A stretch of DNA of 64,000 bases, taken from positions 7,501-71,500 of the forward strand of contig NW_005178463.1 in assembly GCF_000341285.1 (NCBI RefSeq). Reading direction: 5' to 3'. A program made the position numbers and the translations under genes. The notes under the pieces are model-generated. The model saw only the letters and a list, made by a program, of their open reading frames with translations, was not told the DNA's origin and did not search any database. This DNA is from Galdieria sulphuraria (taxonomy: Eukaryota; Rhodophyta; Bangiophyceae; Galdieriales; Galdieriaceae). This document shows positions 54,395-64,000 of this stretch, one piece after another (within the stretch, counting starts at the first letter, position 1; each line of letters opens with the position of its first letter).

Positions 54395-55216
54395 TTAAAT
54401 CTTCTTCTTAGGTGCTAAAACATGTAGGTACGGAATGCAGTGAATATCTCCAAATGGAACAACAGTCCTTCCATAGTTATCATTGATAAGGACTCCTGCG
54501 GATATATACCTATATCATTGAGACTATATTTTCCCACAATCTTATCTTCCTTACCATCCACCCGCGGCTAATATGATACCACAAATACCTCCAGGTACGG
54601 TTGACATGACTCCAAAATTAGCCATTGCTAGCAACATCAAAGTGAGAATCAGGGCTGTAATCGTAAATACTAATGCAAAATGATGCGCGAAGGATGCTAT
54701 CCACAAGTAAGTTGAAAATATGGAATATCCAACCAATAAGATGCCCAAGACTTGGTTGGCATCTGTACCAAACACAAGGATTCCCTCTTCTTCCAAGGTT
54801 ATCAATGTGGAAACGGCCAACCAAAAAGCTCCGAAGGAAGTAAATGCTACCAAACCAAACATGTTACGTGTAATAAAGCACAAGAGGCCAGCCAACATTT
54901 GTACTGTTCCACCGTAAAACAGACCAGGTCCTACTACTCCTGGTATAACCTTTGCCGGTAGCAACTTGGCATTTAAAACGCTGAGAATGAAAGTTGTGCA
55001 ACTAAAGCCAGACAGTCCTAGTGAAGTAGGGTCTGGAAAAGGTGGAAAAGCTGCTGAATTCATTCGTGTCGTCAAATTTTCATGAACAGCGTTATTCATC
55101 CTTTCAAATTCATATTTTCCATTACCAGAGTTTGGTATTTCCAGAGAAACTCCATTTCCTTTCAAACCTTGTAATATATAGAAATAAATTCACGTGGTGA
55201 ACCTACCTTCTTCCAT
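54395..55216 (-). CDS. GPR1/FUN34/YaaH-family acetate/ammonium transporter
   Basis: This family (SatP, Ato2/3) moves acetate/succinate or ammonium across membranes. Exons 55216-55207 (only 10 nt, MEEG), 55167-54555 and 54509-54395 give 245 aa. The six-helix core opens with FPDPTSLGLSGFSCTTFILS, the family motif NPxPLGL(x)GF, and continues with GPGLFYGGTVQMLAGLLCFI and FTSFGAFWLAVS (the FxxFGxFWL block). Splicing the last intron (45 nt) continues GGWYISAGVLINDNYGRTVVPFG, a conserved tail; without it the protein stops early. Extra copies of this family, some thought to come from bacteria, are known in Galdieria. Acetate uptake would fit its heterotrophy. Confidence 0.9.
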
Positions 55217-55983
55217 CTCTGTGTCCAATGAAAAGCCAAACAATCATTAGATGAAATTGGATAATTGCTATTTGAATGCGAAATGGGAGAGAAATGATCT
55301 CCATCAATCCGCTCTAGATTTGTCCTCGAGGCCTTCTGGAATCGTGTATAATCTTACATCGAGAGTGCACGTGTTTCTAGTATTAGAAGGAAATGAAGAA
55401 TGAAAATGAATAATACTTACAACCAACTTAGTGACTCGAGTTCAACGTATAGCAATTTGAATATTGTCTTGAAAGGAAAGTGTGATAAGGCAAATGTTTG
55501 GTTGAGAAACTGAATGGTATTTCAACTATTTGAAGCAGTTCTTCCCCATAATTGAAGGAAGTGAGCAAGTTAGCAACTATGACCGGCGCAAAAGTCGTTT
55601 CACAACTCGCGTGAGTTTCAGTTGAAAAAATACCCTTTGGTTGAGAACAACTACGGTGTATGACCGAAGGCTATACTTCTTTAGGCATTTGTTGAACTCA
55701 CAGACTCAATGACAAACACATGCTATCACTATCTGAGGAAAAGGTTGTTAGAAGCCTTCTACAACAACTCCATACGGACTATATAGAATAGGGAATTCTT
55801 GCTGGAAGACTATTTTACTGAGGAATGGTTGAATATATCGAATATAAACGTTTTCAAAGCAAGAGAAGACAGTTTTTGGATAGACCTGAGAAAGAAGAAT
55901 AACGCAGTTCTTCATCCTTCTGGGAATATATAGTATCCAATACTTTTGTGGGATTGGAATATTTCGCATTCAGTTACAGCCAT
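55217..55983. other. Divergent intergenic region, nothing recognised
   Basis: About 770 bp between the YaaH-type gene and bS21; no RNA gene or repeat seen. The bS21 frame is open upstream to an earlier Met at 55948. Confidence 0.5.
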
Positions 55984-56478
55984 ATGCAGACCACTATTTG
56001 TTTTTCTACTTGGGCTTTTTGGAACAAAACACACTTAAAGAAGTCGCCTTGCTCATCTAGTTTTTGCAAAAATAGTTTAAAGTCGCTTCATATCACGCCA
56101 AGATGGAATCATATTTGCCCTGCTTCTTTTTTGGGACAGCCTGTTAACTTCCAGTGGAGGCGAGCTCAAAGGTTACAGCAGAGAGAAATGGGTTCAGGTT
56201 AGTCTTCGTAATTTCGAATATAATCAAGTTTCTTATTATTTCTAGTCACCATGGAAGTGCGTGTCGATGTTGGTGAGAGTGAACCCATAGACTCGGCAAT
56301 TGCCAGGTTTCGTAGAGAAGTTAGCAAAAGTGGACACATACTTGAGCTAAAGCGGCGACAAGAATTTGAACCTAATAGTGTTAAACGACAAAGAAAGAGG
56401 AAACAAGCAGCTCGAAAGGCAAAACTTGCTCTCTTCCGTGGTAAGAGGATGGAGAATTTCAGGAAAGATATCTTATAG
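55984..56478 (+). CDS. rpsU: Organellar (probably plastid) ribosomal protein bS21
   Basis: Exons 55984-56197 and 56246-56478, joined across a 48-nt intron, give 148 aa. The first 80 residues (MQTTICFSTWAFWNKTHLKK onward) are basic and acid-free over a long stretch, as in a transit peptide. The mature part is a full bS21: MEVRVDVGESEPIDSAIARF, then RFRREVSKSG, LELKRRQEFE and KRQRKRKQAARKAK. bS21 sits near the 16S 3' end in bacterial-type ribosomes. Plastid is more likely than mitochondrion by similarity to cyanobacterial S21, but this is not proven. An upstream Met at 55948 is an alternative start. Confidence 0.9.
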
Positions 56479-56488
56479 GAAAACGCGT

Positions 56489-58201
56489 TTATTGTGAACC
56501 CGTTTTGATCTTTTCAATTAACGAATCTTTTGTTTGTTGAGAGTTGTTCTCAGATGGCAATATCTTAAAGTTCTGTTTGCGGTCCTTGTTTGGAAACGAC
56601 GGTGGTCGGCCCACTGAGTAATAGCAAAAGCCTTGTTCACCTATCCAATTCGGCTCTAGCAGATTGCGAGTATCCACAATCACAGGCCTTGACACAATGT
56701 TGTATAGTCTGCTCCAATCCAAGTTGCGGAATTCCTCCCACTCGGTGAGAATAGCAGTAACATCTGCATCTTTGCAAGCGGTATAAGTATCTTCACAAAT
56801 ATTCAGAGGAAATCCTCGAAAATTCTCGAAATGTCTTATCACAGACTCCTCCTTTACTTGAGGGTCGTAGACAGAAACGAGAGCACCCAATGATAATAGT
56901 TCTTGGACGACATAGATGGCTGGAGATTCCCGAAGATCATCGGTGTTGGCTTTGAAAGTCAGACCAAGAATGGCAAATCTCTTCCCATACACATTAATTG
57001 TTGTTGAGTTTGTATGATGTCCGTGCAAAGGAATTCCAACATCTTCCTTTGTACAACTTCCATCGGCTAAAGTTGCAATCCACTGCGCTATTCGTCTTTT
57101 TCGCACTTCATTGCCATCTATAACACTTTCCAAGAGTCTCATCGAACAACTATATTCTTGCGCGCTTCGTACCAAGGCACGAATATCTTTTGGTAGACAA
57201 GAGCCACCGAAACCTGGTCCTGGTTGCAGGTAATGACTGCCAATTCTCTCATCCAAACCTATCGCCTTCATAACAACCGAAATGTTGGCATTGACCAGTT
57301 GACAAAAGTCTGCAAACTCATTAGTGAATTGAATCTTAAGTGCAAGAAAAGCATTGGCTGCATATTTAATCATTTCTGCTTCTTCCCAGCTTGTAAATAA
57401 GAGCGTTCCTTTGTCTTTTACAAATGGAGAGTATAAAATTTCCATTCGCTTTCTGGCCGGACTTCCTACTGAACCGCAGCCGCCAACTACGACACGATCG
57501 GGATGCAAAAAGTTCTCAACTGCACTCCCTTGTCTAAGAAACTCCGGATTAGATACCACGTCGAACTGAACTTTGGAAGATTTTACTTTAGCCTTCATCA
57601 ACTCTTGTACCTTATTACAAGTACCGACAGGTACTGTCGACTTAATGACTATTAAAGTATAACCTGGAGTTAACATTTCGGCAATCAATTCTGCTACTGA
57701 AAATACATAGGACAAATCCGCGTGGCCATCTCCACGTCGACTCGGTGTTCCCACTGCGATAAACAGTATATCAGAATCACGAATAGCCAAATCAAAAGTC
57801 TCGCTCAAGAAAACAAGTCGTTTCGATTCATAATTTTTTCGCAACTTATCTTCTAGTAAAGGTTCATAGATTGGGATCTGTAACTCCCGAAGACTTGCAA
57901 TTTTTTCTTTGTCGGTGTCCAAACAGTATACTTTTTTACAATAGTCAGCAAGACAAACACTTGAAACCAAGCCAACATAACCAGCACCGAAGAAGGAAAC
58001 GCATAAATCAGACACACCATCTTCCTTTGCCAAAAGACAAAGAACCTGACTCTTCAAGGTCCTCCTAATATATCCAACAGAATTGGAGTATTTCCTTCCA
58101 TGTTGCCTTGTATAAAAAGGATGTTTAATAGATTGCGTAAACTTCTCCAACTTGGGAGACTTATAAAACACTTTGTGAGGAAGTAAATGAAAGGCAATCA
58201 T
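56489..58201 (-). CDS. UDP-glucose 6-dehydrogenase
   Basis: Oxidises UDP-glucose to UDP-glucuronate with two NAD+, feeding cell-wall and glycan synthesis. Single exon, 570 aa. The Rossmann start is FFGAGYVGLVSSVCLADYCK (about residue 69), followed by IYEPLLEDKL, IAVGTPSRRGDGHADLSYV, IKSTVPVGTC, SNPEFLRQGSAVENFLHPDR, the catalytic loop GPGFGGSCLPKD (Cys nucleophile) and GLTFKANTDDLRESPA. These are bacterial/Ugd-type details (GDGHADLSYV). The N-terminal 68 residues are basic and may be a targeting peptide; the C-terminal 25 are unconserved. Divergent from CENP-X with 56 bp between start codons; its stop lies 10 bp from that of bS21. Confidence 0.95.
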   Translation of the reverse strand: MIAFHLLPHKVFYKSPKLEKFTQSIKHPFYTRQHGRKYSNSVGYIRRTLKSQVLCLLAKEDGVSDLCVSFFGAGYVGLVSSVCLADYCKKVYCLDTDKEKIASLRELQIPIYEPLLEDKLRKNYESKRLVFLSETFDLAIRDSDILFIAVGTPSRRGDGHADLSYVFSVAELIAEMLTPGYTLIVIKSTVPVGTCNKVQELMKAKVKSSKVQFDVVSNPEFLRQGSAVENFLHPDRVVVGGCGSVGSPARKRMEILYSPFVKDKGTLLFTSWEEAEMIKYAANAFLALKIQFTNEFADFCQLVNANISVVMKAIGLDERIGSHYLQPGPGFGGSCLPKDIRALVRSAQEYSCSMRLLESVIDGNEVRKRRIAQWIATLADGSCTKEDVGIPLHGHHTNSTTINVYGKRFAILGLTFKANTDDLRESPAIYVVQELLSLGALVSVYDPQVKEESVIRHFENFRGFPLNICEDTYTACKDADVTAILTEWEEFRNLDWSRLYNIVSRPVIVDTRNLLEPNWIGEQGFCYYSVGRPPSFPNKDRKQNFKILPSENNSQQTKDSLIEKIKTGSQ

Positions 58202-58257
58202 CGATTTTTCACTTCATTTTGAGCGCCAATTCTTGAACGAGTTGCGTTGAGTTTCAA

Positions 58258-58612
58258 ATGGAAACAGACAACGATAAGACGTCAGAATCTTTTGGTTTTC
58301 GTCAAGTATGTCAAGTTACAGTGTTCATGTTAGTGTTGTTATTGTTATTTAGGAAATTATTTCCTCTCTCTTGCAACGACGCTTTCAGTATCAAACCAAA
58401 CTAAGAGATGACGGTCTAAAAGCAGTAACTGAATATCTTCGAATTATTACAAAAGGTAGTTTAAACTTGCATTTTGTATAAAAACACAAACTCATATTAG
58501 TCTCAAAGAGGCTATTGAACGTGCAGTCGAAGAAGCTCATAAAGATTCTTGTGATGCTGTTCAATTGAGACATATTGAGAAAGTGGTACCAGAGTGGTTA
58601 TTAGACCACTAA
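58258..58612 (+). CDS. CENP-X/MHF2 histone-fold protein
   Basis: CENP-X pairs with CENP-S (MHF1) in the Fanconi-anaemia FANCM branch-migration complex and at kinetochores. Exons 58258-58305, 58353-58455 and 58509-58612 (introns of 47 and 53 nt) give an 84-aa protein, the normal size. The histone fold reads KLRDDGLKAVTEYLRIITKE, AIERAVEEAHKDSCDAVQLR and ends HIEKVVPEWLLDH, matching the animal DQLEKVLPQLLLDF. No exon is long enough to appear as an obvious ORF; the gene was built from splice phase and family match. Confidence 0.82.
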
Positions 58613-58884
58613 GAGAAGAAAGTTTAGTAATTTTGGCTGTTATTCATGATATAAAGAATAGCTACAGAAATAGTGCTAACCAACGAAGACTCGAAACCAA
58701 AATGAAGAAACAGAGCATTATTTCATATCGCTTATTCTATGTTTATGAAACAATTGTAAGGTCGAAATAGGAAATGATAACAAATATTGACCAATTCCTC
58801 AAATAGATGACACCGACAAACCAATTCGTCGTTTCTTTCAAAATACTTTATTGCGACCAAGCTGCTTCATATTCAAAGCCAACC

Positions 58885-59909
58885 TTAATTATAGCTTGCT
58901 TGAAAATATTCCTCATCAAAGTTGTGCAATCGAATAAAGCCTTCTTCAGCACCACTTGCAAACTGAAGACCATCGGGTGAAAATGCAACCGTATTGATAG
59001 GACCAAAATGCCCACGAATAATACCAATTTCATCCTCGTAGATTAAGTGAAATAGTCTCGCTTCAAATCTTCCAGCGCGATCTCCAGTAGTTGTAACTTG
59101 TGAGGCTTCTTGACCACCACCTAATAATACATGAGGCAAAATGGGTGAAATAGCTGCTGAATTAACCGGTCGATCTGTAAGAAACGTTTTCAACACCTTT
59201 AGAGAACGAAAGTCTAAAATTTTTGCGCTAAAGTCAGATGAAGCTGTGATCAGCTGTCCGCCACTCTTTGATAACTGTAAATCGTTGATAGGCTTCTGAT
59301 GTATTGTAACTGTCTCCGTATTTCGACCAGTTTCGATATCCCACTTTCGAACAGTTCCGTCTTCACCAGTTGATATCAAAGTTTTTTCGGTGGGATGACA
59401 AACTACCCGAGTCACAGTAGCCGAATGTCCAGAAAAAGTTCGAATAGGAACACTTGCTTCTTCTAAACTTTCAGAATCCACAAGATATTGGTAAATCTCT
59501 GAAGATTGTCCCATCAACATCGCTGTTGCAACAAAAACAAACTGATCGTCACTAGAGAAAGAAACGCAACGGACAGGAGACTTGTGAGTCCACGTCAATA
59601 TACACTCACCAGTTTCTGCTCTCCAAAATTTGGCACTGTTATCTGCGGAACCAGTTACTACTCTCGTCGAATCATTATTCACATCTATCGACCAAACCGC
59701 TCCATTATGTCCACGATAGGTTCCTATTCGCTCCCCATTGGAAGTCCACCAAACCGTGGGAGTTGAGTCCTTTGCAGTTGAAAAGAGAAGGTCTCCTTCA
59801 CTATTATATTTCAACATTGTCAAGGGACGCTCGTGACCTTTTAAAATTAAGGGTCTCTAAATAAGTTGTAAGTATTCAATGAAACTGTAAGTTCTTTATG
59901 CCTTACCAT
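58885..59909 (-). CDS. Translation initiation factor eIF3 subunit i (WD40)
   Basis: eIF3i/TIF34 is a seven-bladed propeller in the eIF3 b-g-i module. The coding sequence starts with an exon that contributes just ATG (59909-59907), then a 50-nt intron (59906-59857), then one long exon. Together they give MRPLILKGHERPLTMLKYNS, the conserved eIF3i start. The length is about 324 aa (family 325-350). Blades end with DSTPTVWWTSNGERIGTYRG, SADNSAKFWRAETGECILTW and GEDGTVRKWDIETGRN. The C-terminus GAEEGFIRLHNFDEEYFQ is family-specific. Its start codon is 28-37 bp from that of divergent EMG1. Confidence 0.95.
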
Positions 59910-59937
59910 TTTAATAAATCTAACAATAAATTATCAA

Positions 59938-60887
59938 TTGGTTTTTATGTCAGCAGCCGACGATGTCAATAAGAAGCGGAAAACTGCAAAGGAAGTTGAG
60001 CAAGAAGAATGTGAAATATATCAGAATGTAGTTTTCAATAGTATTGTTGATTCCAATTCGAAGCATGAGTTAGTCGACCCTTCCTTGCAAAAGCTGGGAG
60101 CGAAATCAAGAGGAAAAGTGACTTTCCTTCTAGAACAAGCGAGTCTTGAGTTGGTCAAGATTGACAGGAAGTGGGAAATTCTAAACGGAGATGAACACCA
60201 ACAATATATGAAACGAAAGAACCTCAATCCTGCTGATTATCGTCCCGATATAGTACACCAGGTCAGTCTTTTTCTATTCTTTCGTCTTTTGGACTGATAG
60301 CTTTACCTAGTGTGTGTTGAGTCTATTGGATAGTCCATTGAATAAGGCCGGATATTTGGACTTGTATATTCATACTACGAACAATGTATTGATCAAAGTA
60401 AATCCTCAGACACGTATTCCGCGAACATTGAAGCGTTTTTGCGGTTTAACGGGTCAGTGCTCTCAACGCTTTTAACAATGGAATCTTCTGATTCATGTTT
60501 AGTACAACTATTGCAAGACTTGAAGATATTTGGCCATGGTCTGAACAAGCCTCTTCTCCAGATTATACAGAACCCTATTACTAACCATCTACCCGACATG
60601 TGCTGGAAGACAGGTATGTGTACAATAGTTTTGCAGAGACAGATGATTGGAATTGTTGTAAAGTATGTTCTTACAATTGTGAGAATTTAATGAGTCCTCA
60701 TAAGCATGCCCAAGAAGTGCTTAAGAAAGATATGAATATACTTTATGTAATTGGAGCAATGGCCCATGGAAAGATTGTAGAGGAGTGGGCAGACGAAGAG
60801 TTGAAGATTTCCTCGTTTCCTTTGTCAGCTTCTGCAGTATGTCACCGAATATGTTCAGCATATGAAATTCTTTATGAAGTTCTATAG
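59938..60887 (+). CDS. EMG1: EMG1/NEP1, 18S rRNA pseudouridine N1-methyltransferase
   Basis: A SPOUT-class methyltransferase that modifies a hypermodified pseudouridine in 18S rRNA and is needed for 40S assembly. Exon 1 to 60261 ([15 protein letters not shown] is the first strand and helix), then 60311 onward: [20 protein letters not shown] and [17 protein letters not shown]. Splicing two 50-nt introns gives [10 protein letters not shown] and [14 protein letters not shown]. The last exon holds IGAMAHGKI, the SAM/knot motif (animal VGAFAHGKV), and [20 protein letters not shown]. Two starts are possible, 59938 and 59947 (MSAADDV). The substrate, 18S rRNA, is encoded at the left end of this window. 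Confidence 0.93.
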
Positions 60888-62066
60888 AAAAGTTTTGAGA
60901 GATGATGAGAATTCCGTCATCCTTGCACTGAAGGTTGCCTTTTTATGTGTAGGGTTTCCTTCTGAAGACATATTTTTGAGTTCTCTGATCTTATTTCTTA
61001 ATAATGGAAATTTGATAGTTATTCAAATGCTTTTTTTGACATATGTTTCTAGAGCTTATCTTTATGTTTTACTAGTTGATAGATTGTTCAACTCTAACCA
61101 CGATAGCTTTTCTAAAGCTGTTATTTTCAAGTTTTTCTTTGATAAATCATTCAAAAATGTACTTTTTGACACTGTTCATATCCCATTGACCTCTCGTATC
61201 AAATTGTCTCTAAATAAAAGAGTAAAGTAAGTGGCACATGGCATATTAGAGCAAATCTATGCTATATAAACACAAATAAGGAATCAATTCTCCAATGAAA
61301 AATTTCAAAGGGCTATTCTCTCCAAGTCCCCCATGGAACACTAATTTGTTGAGTTTGTCTATTGGAAACTGCAGAGCTCCCGTGGACTATTAGGGAAAGC
61401 GTGTTTGAAATAGCCATGGCAATATGTTTCTGCAGTACGGTAGCATATTGTCAATGGTAAAACCCCTATCGAACAGTCAGTGACTTCCTTCTTAGTTGAA
61501 GCAAGTAAGTTCGGAGGAAAACTCTAGAATTTCAACCTCAACTAGCTCTTAAAAGACTACAGTACTTTCGGACAGTCGCACTGCTGGTATCAGACAGAAT
61601 ATATATATATATATATATATCGGTGCTCAGTTTGAACAAGTCTATCACTATTCAGAATGTCACTCACCACAGTTTGTCTCCAGAGGAAGATTTAAACTAC
61701 TTTGATTTCAAAAAGTTGGGAGTAAATCTGAGCAGTGAACTGTGTTTGAAAAATATAACAGTGTTAAGGTTCAAAGTTGACTATGAAAGCTTACTGGTGG
61801 AACATGAAGAACACTTTCGTTCATTTTCCAATCAGAAAGAGTTCCATCAAGAAGTTTCGATTGACGCTTGTCTGTCTCCGCACCCTCATCATGCTGCTTC
61901 CACCCTCTTGACGGACAGTTGTCGAATCTAACTGTAGAACATCGGACGGAATTCATCATATACGGTATCCAATTAAGACAATTGTCCTTACTCTTTGTAG
62001 AGATCAAGAAGAAGAATATCAAAGGTAGCAAAGTAGGCTTCAATAGAGTACGATCACGGCGCATTT
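60888..62066. other. Intergenic or unassigned exons before bZIP gene
   Basis: A plus-strand frame (60862-61230, 122 codons) overlaps the EMG1 end in another frame; it is Phe/Leu-rich with no domain I know. A TA run lies at 61599-61620. Frames at 61623-61931 and 61868-62066 could hold N-terminal exons of the bZIP gene, but I could not fix a splice path. Confidence 0.4.
61599..61620. repeat. AT dinucleotide microsatellite
   Basis: About 11 AT units, intergenic. Confidence 0.9.
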
Positions 62067-63056
62067 TTGGTGACTTTCTCCTTGGTTTACCACAAACCTC
62101 ATTCTTCTTTAGTCGAGTTGGGGGCCTCCTGGAGCTCAGTTATCGGCAAAATGACAAGTTTATGGCAGCAAACGTGTCATTCTCTTCCTTTACAGAGATC
62201 ATTGGAAGAGATAACCGAATGGATAGATTCCGGACAGTCGCTTCCTTTGAATAGTGGTTCTCCTGCAACAGGAGAGTTTCTTTCTGGTTGGTTGACTGGC
62301 TATAGAAAACAAAACTCTGCAACGGAGCCCATCGAATCAACTACGACAAGTGTCGGTAATATGAGGAAATCTTATCATCTTTGCAATGAAGACAGAGTAT
62401 TCAACTCAAATGAAAATATATCTGAAGTGATTCAGAAGAATGGAACAAAGCATTCTTTGTCCTTTGTTCCCATTGCACCGGCAATTTCATCAAGTCAGTA
62501 TGATCGATGTCTGAAGCACAGCTCGAATAGAGCAGCTTGTTCGGATGAATTTTTGAATGAAGTAACTGACTTATCGGGGACGACTGCTAACAGAGGTAGA
62601 AAAATGACTCCAAGAGAAAGGGATATTATGCTTTTTAAGAGGAAGCTTAGGAATCGTGACTCTGCGTCGAGATCAAGAATGAAGAAGAAGATGATCAAGG
62701 AAGAGTTGAATAATGACTTTGAGTCTCTCGTTCATTTCTACCAATCAAAGGAGGAAGAAGCCGAAAATTTCATATCACGAGCTGAGAAGAAAAGAATGGA
62801 ATTGATTGATGAACGTCGTCGTTTGGTGAAAGAGTTGGAGTCGCTTGGCACTGAGTTGCGAAATGCAAAAAAGCAATTGAGGCACAAGGAAACGGTGGTT
62901 ATGGATAAATATATGCAACAGAAGGAGGAGCGTTTATCCCCTTCTCATAGTGGCTTTGAAGGAAAGATGAGGCAAATGGCTCCGTTTGATAATGTTGAAC
63001 TCGAACGAGGATTTTTAGAGACGCCTCCCAAGTCGTCTCGCTTGATTTCAAGTTAA
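62067..63056 (+). CDS. bZIP transcription factor
   Basis: The open exon spans 62067-63056. The bZIP basic region lies about residues 190-215: KRKLRNRDSASRSRMKKKM, i.e. the N-x7-R signature with NRDSASRSR close to plant NRESARRSR. The following helix has a long charged coiled coil (EAENFISRAEKKRMELIDER, RRLVKELESLGTEL), with hydrophobic heptad positions weaker than in classic zippers. The N-terminal part is Ser/Thr/Asn-rich, fitting an activation or regulatory region. The start is uncertain: MTSLWQQTC (62151) is a plausible internal start, and a TTCTTTAG at about 62112 could be the acceptor of an upstream intron. Target genes cannot be inferred. Confidence 0.82.
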   Translation: MVTFSLVYHKPHSSLVELGASWSSVIGKMTSLWQQTCHSLPLQRSLEEITEWIDSGQSLPLNSGSPATGEFLSGWLTGYRKQNSATEPIESTTTSVGNMRKSYHLCNEDRVFNSNENISEVIQKNGTKHSLSFVPIAPAISSSQYDRCLKHSSNRAACSDEFLNEVTDLSGTTANRGRKMTPRERDIMLFKRKLRNRDSASRSRMKKKMIKEELNNDFESLVHFYQSKEEEAENFISRAEKKRMELIDERRRLVKELESLGTELRNAKKQLRHKETVVMDKYMQQKEERLSPSHSGFEGKMRQMAPFDNVELERGFLETPPKSSRLISS

Positions 63057-63317
63057 TTATTTACTGTTACTTTTTTCCGCAGCTTTTGTTTATTTTCGTT
63101 TTGTATTTTTGTAACCATTAAAGAAATTGCAATTTCTTTTACTTATATCGTCCTGTTAAACAGAAATAGCCAATATAACTATACATTAGGCTATTTTAAC
63201 AGTCATAGACTACAATACGTTACAAAACAATTAGTACCCAGGGAATAAATATCCAGGCTAAAATGGTTGCACAGCTCCTTCGACCCACACGATCCTATAC
63301 AAATCATGGAAGGCCTT

Positions 63318-63999
63318 TCAAGATATAGTGGACAAATTCTTCCAACCTTCAACACACTGTGATTCTTCATTCATTCTCATTACAAGTTCTTTCAACTCTG
63401 TTTCAGATAATAATTGTATAGCACAAGGTAACAAATGTTTTTCCTCCTTGTCCATATGCTGACAAAGTAAAGAAGCAAAACTGCTAACCCGAATAAACAA
63501 TTCCCCAACATTTTCTATCTGCATATTACTTGAAAGACTAACAATCCGTTCTAGCTCTTCTTCTTCAGTTGTGTGATCAATCTAAATATATCATGAATTA
63601 GAAAACGTAAAATTTAAAAAGAAAACTAACCCTGTAAGCTTCGAATATAAGCGGTCTTTGTTTCATCAATTCTGCGAAACCATACGCATCTTCGATATGA
63701 GTATGCACAGTTAGTGCTCTTTGGAAATGTTTAAAACAATCAATGAAAATGGCTTTGTTAGCTTCATCCAAATTCATCACTAAATGTGAAGCAGACATCG
63801 TCATTTCTTCCAGCAGGCGCTTTAACAAACTGTGGAACTGCCGAAACCATCTCACAAACTCATACAACTCCGAAGAGGCCCGCTTTGGTACGTCTAGCAA
63901 AGTGGGTGACATCAACTCTGAAGCTTCCGAAGTACAAGGCACCATTCTCTCATTTACAGCAGGCAATGAAGGTTCTGACAAATTAGAATCTAGCTCCAT
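63318..63999 (-). CDS. Hemerythrin (HHE)-domain protein, possibly 5' partial
   Basis: Exons 63999-63632 and a second ending at 63318, joined in phase: AYR then IDHTTEEEELERIV. The four-helix HHE pattern is present: RQFHSLLKRLLEEM (helix A, His), HFQRALTVHTHIEDAYGFAE (helix B, H-x2-xE), the IDHTTEEEE loop with His and Glu, and SLLCQHMDKEEKHLLPCAIQ (the H-x4-E/H iron motif). This fits a non-haem di-iron protein similar to the FBXL5 hemerythrin domain. The first Met is 1 bp from the window edge, so the protein may extend further upstream and a second domain cannot be excluded. Confidence 0.8.
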
Positions 64000-64000
64000 G

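Noticed and set aside
60862-61230. 122-codon ORF after EMG1 as a gene or EMG1 extension
   Set aside because: EMG1 already ends at the expected family length in another frame; the ORF is Phe/Leu/Ile-rich as expected for AT-rich random sequence, and no splice site joins them convincingly.
1-64000. CRISPR arrays, proviruses, LTR elements or DNA transposons
   Set aside because: No regularly spaced repeats, reverse transcriptase, integrase, transposase or terminal repeats were seen; the only repeats are microsatellites.

Overview
The window looks like nuclear DNA of a cyanidiophycean red alga, most likely Galdieria. It is AT-rich. Protein genes are tightly packed and cut by very short GT-AG introns, mostly 42-62 nt, some with a TACTAAC-like branch point. 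A tRNA carries an intron in its D-loop, as described for Cyanidioschyzon. Bacterial-looking genes that now contain introns sit between ordinary eukaryotic genes. No database search was possible; the species call is an inference from these traits.

Layout. 1-3810 is one rDNA unit read leftward (18S, ITS1, 5.8S, ITS2, 5' part of 28S); it runs off the left edge and is followed by a gene-poor spacer to about 6.1 kb. 6.1-16 kb: SPO11/Top6A, a NAPE-PLD-like hydrolase, AP-complex beta-adaptin, a sucrose/GPH-type transporter and plastid ribulose-phosphate epimerase. 16.7-24.8 kb: a NodU/CmcH-type carbamoyltransferase, a GT11-like glycosyltransferase, two small unrecognised genes, tRNA-Arg(UCU) and a Nop15/NIFK RRM protein. 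25-38 kb: a possible structured RNA, tRNA-Ile(AAU), the mitochondrial ABC exporter ATM1, splicing factor YJU2, a CDV3-like protein, cytosolic GluRS and an SSB-like protein. 38-50 kb: choline/ethanolamine kinase, an AIRIM-like protein, exosome subunit RRP43, a WD40 protein ending in a CaaX box, a membrane protein, TRAPPC2L, a HIG1 protein, an SMR transporter and an epoxide-hydrolase-like enzyme. 50-64 kb: ALIX/BRO1, C1D/Rrp47, a selenocysteine tRNA, a GPR1/FUN34/YaaH transporter, plastid bS21, UDP-glucose dehydrogenase, CENP-X/MHF2, eIF3i, EMG1, a bZIP factor and a hemerythrin-domain protein at the right edge.

There is no operon logic, but divergent pairs with 20-90 bp between start codons are frequent (AP-beta/transporter, YJU2/CDV3-like, AIRIM-like/RRP43, UGDH/CENP-X, eIF3i/EMG1, C1D/tRNA-Sec), implying shared bidirectional promoters. 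Ribosome and RNA biology is well represented (rDNA, EMG1, C1D, RRP43, Nop15, AIRIM-like, bS21, eIF3i, GluRS, YJU2).

The observations most worth following are the tRNA-Sec gene, which implies a selenoprotein pathway; the D-loop intron in tRNA-Arg; the recurrent 48-nt introns, three of which are in-frame and stop-free; the carbamoyltransferase with its extra C-terminal domain; and an unassigned, stem-loop-rich element near 25.0-25.2 kb. I saw no CRISPR array, provirus, or intact transposon.
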